Shown here: positions 62,396 to 64,000 of the stretch, piece after piece | How the letters are laid out: each line of letters begins with the position of its first letter | How positions within the stretch are numbered: the stretch's first letter is position 1 | Source of the DNA: Microbulbifer marinus | GTDB taxonomy: Bacteria; Pseudomonadota; Gammaproteobacteria; Pseudomonadales; Cellvibrionaceae | Direction: 5' to 3' | Assembly: GCF_900107725.1 (NCBI RefSeq) | Contig: NZ_FNQO01000001.1 | Coordinates: 1 to 64,000 of the forward strand | Length of the DNA: 64,000 nucleotides | Notes under the pieces: model-generated | Told to the model about the DNA's origin: nothing | Seen by the model: only the letters and a program-made list of their open reading frames with translations | Database searches by the model: none | Position numbers and translations under genes: made by a program

Positions 62396-62546
62396 GGTGG
62401 CGGAGTATACCGCGCGGGAGCTCACTATGTGGCGGGGCCATCCTCACGGCAGCTCAAATAATGGACTACAATCTTGCGCGTTTTGTTTTGTGATGGGGTT
62501 CACGTTTATAATCGTCGCATCACAGCGATAGGCTAAGGATAAGGCT

Positions 62547-62981
62547 ATGCGTGCTTCGATAATGCTGTCTCTGCTGCTGGCGATCGGGCTGGGAAGCCTC
62601 GCCGGATGCTCCACCACTCCTCCGCGGACGCTGGTCCAGTCCGCTCTCGCAGATACCCACCTGGGTTGGCAACCCGCGCCGGAAAACCAGCTCGCCTACT
62701 CGGTAGCCACGGCCAGCGGCATCGCGCGGGTGGAACTGCAGCCGCTGCCGGACAACCTGCACACCCTGACCCTGGAACTGCCGGGCATGCGCAAGGTGGA
62801 AGGCGTGCAGTGGCGCGGCGATGACGGCCGGCACTCGATGCTGTTCGACGGCGCCGGCGGTCCGGATGGGATCAGCCTGCAGAGCCGCGGCCACGGCTTC
62901 CGCCTGCAGATCAAGGGCGCCGCTCTCGATCAGGTGCGCAGCGGCGGTGTGCTGACGGTGATTGATTACTACCGCGGCTAG
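62547..62981 (+). CDS. Small lipoprotein of unknown function
   Basis: A 144-residue protein with a clear lipobox (LAGC, cysteine 21) and a beta-rich body. No family recognised. AAGGATAAGG precedes the ATG. Its stop codon shares CTAG with the stop of the convergent cyclotransferase gene. Confidence 0.8.
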   Translation: MRASIMLSLLLAIGLGSLAGCSTTPPRTLVQSALADTHLGWQPAPENQLAYSVATASGIARVELQPLPDNLHTLTLELPGMRKVEGVQWRGDDGRHSMLFDGAGGPDGISLQSRGHGFRLQIKGAALDQVRSGGVLTVIDYYRG

Positions 62982-63772
62982 TCGCTCGGCTCTCCGTCGT
63001 TTTCGAACCCCAGCCCCTGCGGGCGGATCAGGTACAGCTTCGGCCAGAATTTTCCCGTTACCCAGAGTCCGTTGCGGGCCTCGTCCCAGGCGATGCCATT
63101 GGCGACTACATCCGGGTGGCGGGAGTCCGGCACCAGTTCCCGCAGGTCGATGACGCCTTTCACTGCCCCGCTGGCCGGATCTATCGCGATGATGCGGGTG
63201 TCCTGCCAGATATTGGCCCAGATCAGCCCCCGCGCGTACTCCAGTTCGTTGATATTCGACCAGTCCTCACCGCCGCCGTGGACCTTGAGCCGCCGCTTGA
63301 TCGCGAAGGTGTCGGGATCGCGGTAGGTCAGCTCGTCGCTGCCGTTGCTCATGATCAGCTGCTCGCCGTCACTGGTCAGGCCCCAGCCTTCGCCCGCATA
63401 GTGGCGCACGCCCAGCGGCGTCAGGTCACCGGCGCGGTAAATCTGTAATTCCCCGGCCTTGTAGGTGAGCAGGTAGACCTTGCCGTCGAGGACGGTCAGG
63501 CCCTCTGCGAAGCGGTTCGCAGCCAGCCATTTGCGCCTTAGGGGATTGGCGCCCGGATCGGTATACTCGGCCAGCCAGGAGCGCCGGTAGAGGCCGCTGC
63601 TTTCCCACCAGCGCTGGCCATCGAAGAAAAGCCCCTGGGTAAAGTGATCCGCCGGACGGCTGCGCTCGCCCAGGGTGGTGAAGGGGATTGCCTCAAGACT
63701 CGTCTCTGCCGCGGCTGCCACAGGCAACAGCAGCAGTAGTAGACGGCAGTGTCGTATTAGAAGGTTGAGCAT
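62978..63772 (-). CDS. Glutaminyl-peptide cyclotransferase (plant-type, beta-propeller)
   Basis: A 264-residue secreted protein. Signal peptide (1-22, AAAA-ET) followed by the five-bladed glutamine cyclotransferase fold: FTQGLFFDGQRWWESSGLY, AEGLTVLDGKVYLLTYK, GEGWGLTSDGEQLIMSNGSDEL, NELEYARGLIWANIW and NGIAWDEARNGLWVTGK. It converts N-terminal glutamine to pyroglutamate. The ATG at 63772 gives an intact signal peptide. Confidence 0.9.
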   Translation of the reverse strand: MLNLLIRHCRLLLLLLPVAAAAETSLEAIPFTTLGERSRPADHFTQGLFFDGQRWWESSGLYRRSWLAEYTDPGANPLRRKWLAANRFAEGLTVLDGKVYLLTYKAGELQIYRAGDLTPLGVRHYAGEGWGLTSDGEQLIMSNGSDELTYRDPDTFAIKRRLKVHGGGEDWSNINELEYARGLIWANIWQDTRIIAIDPASGAVKGVIDLRELVPDSRHPDVVANGIAWDEARNGLWVTGKFWPKLYLIRPQGLGFENDGEPSD

Positions 63773-63781
63773 CGAGAAATT

Positions 63782-64000
63782 ATGACCAGAGTAAAAACAT
63801 TCGTAACCTTGACCCTTCTCGGGGGACTGGCGGTGGTACTGCCCATCGCCATCTTTATCCTGCTGATCCAGTGGCTGTTCGGCCAGATCACCGAACTGGT
63901 CGCACCGGCAGTCATTTGGCTGGAAGCCCATACGCAATTCAAGGATACCCTCGCCAAGCTGGCGGTGATAGCGCTGATCCTCGGCGGCTGTTTCCTGATC
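63782..64000 (+). CDS. DUF502 family membrane protein (5' part)
   Basis: The first 73 residues of a protein cut by the window edge. Two membrane helices are visible (about 7-30 and 58-73), with the LLGGLAVVLPIAIFILLIQW segment typical of DUF502. It is divergent from the cyclotransferase gene (9 nt between starts). Function unknown. Confidence 0.7.
   Translation, partial: MTRVKTFVTLTLLGGLAVVLPIAIFILLIQWLFGQITELVAPAVIWLEAHTQFKDTLAKLAVIALILGGCFLI

Overview
The window looks like chromosomal DNA from a moderately high-GC marine gammaproteobacterium. A Cellvibrionales member such as Microbulbifer is my best guess. This rests on overall gene content, a sodium-pumping oxaloacetate decarboxylase, TamA/TamB and OmpW-type outer-membrane proteins, DjlA- and BolA-like proteins and RecQ. 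It is inference; no marker-gene comparison was possible. No transposase, integrase, phage gene or CRISPR array was seen.

Layout. 1-600: end of an rRNA operon (5S rRNA, terminator) followed by a hairpin-rich tail. 601-2743: TauE/SafE exporter plus aldehyde dehydrogenase. 2792-9494: TPP-riboswitch-controlled thiamine operon (thiC, thiO, thiS, thiG, a thiD-thiE fusion, a ThiF/MoeB-type E1 enzyme), trailed by a c-type cytochrome lipoprotein and a Vgb-like beta-propeller (to 10934). 11092-16403: Dps, a PYROXD2-like flavoprotein, and a LysR regulator divergent from acetoacetyl-CoA synthetase. 16562-22831: a small membrane protein and tamA-tamB. 23089-28608: a polysaccharide cluster with two CE4 deacetylase domains (one fused to a GT4 glycosyltransferase), a GT2 enzyme and a CelD-type GNAT. 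28652-31310: a MocA-like nucleotidyltransferase overlapping mtfA tail to tail, and two unknown membrane proteins. 31612-32045: tRNA-Arg(ACG) with promoter and terminator, then a tandem structured repeat.

32263-39065 holds an FtsH paralogue and three DNA-repair genes (Fpg-type glycosylase, PolX, LigA) that together could perform base-excision repair. A 45-residue membrane peptide and dusC follow. 40894-44307 is oadGAB. Then come a porin, a glutamine amidotransferase divergent from a LysR regulator, a DjlA-like TerB/DnaJ protein and BolA.

49800-52983 carries three tandem OmpW-like genes with related leaders; the first two leaders share a hairpin with changed arms and a conserved loop. After a twin-CDGSH protein and a diguanylate cyclase comes an accessory-looking stretch (55267-59603). 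It holds a divergent EEP-fold protein, a nucleoside deaminase, a site-2 protease homologue that has lost its zinc ligands, a FosA-type and an AAC(3)-I-type resistance-family gene, and a GFA protein. The window ends with lipoproteins, recQ, a glutaminyl cyclase and the start of a DUF502 gene.

The least explained items are the pseudo-site-2 protease, the EEP-like protein, the OmpW leader RNA, the three-way-junction repeat after tRNA-Arg and the GT4-CE4 fusion.
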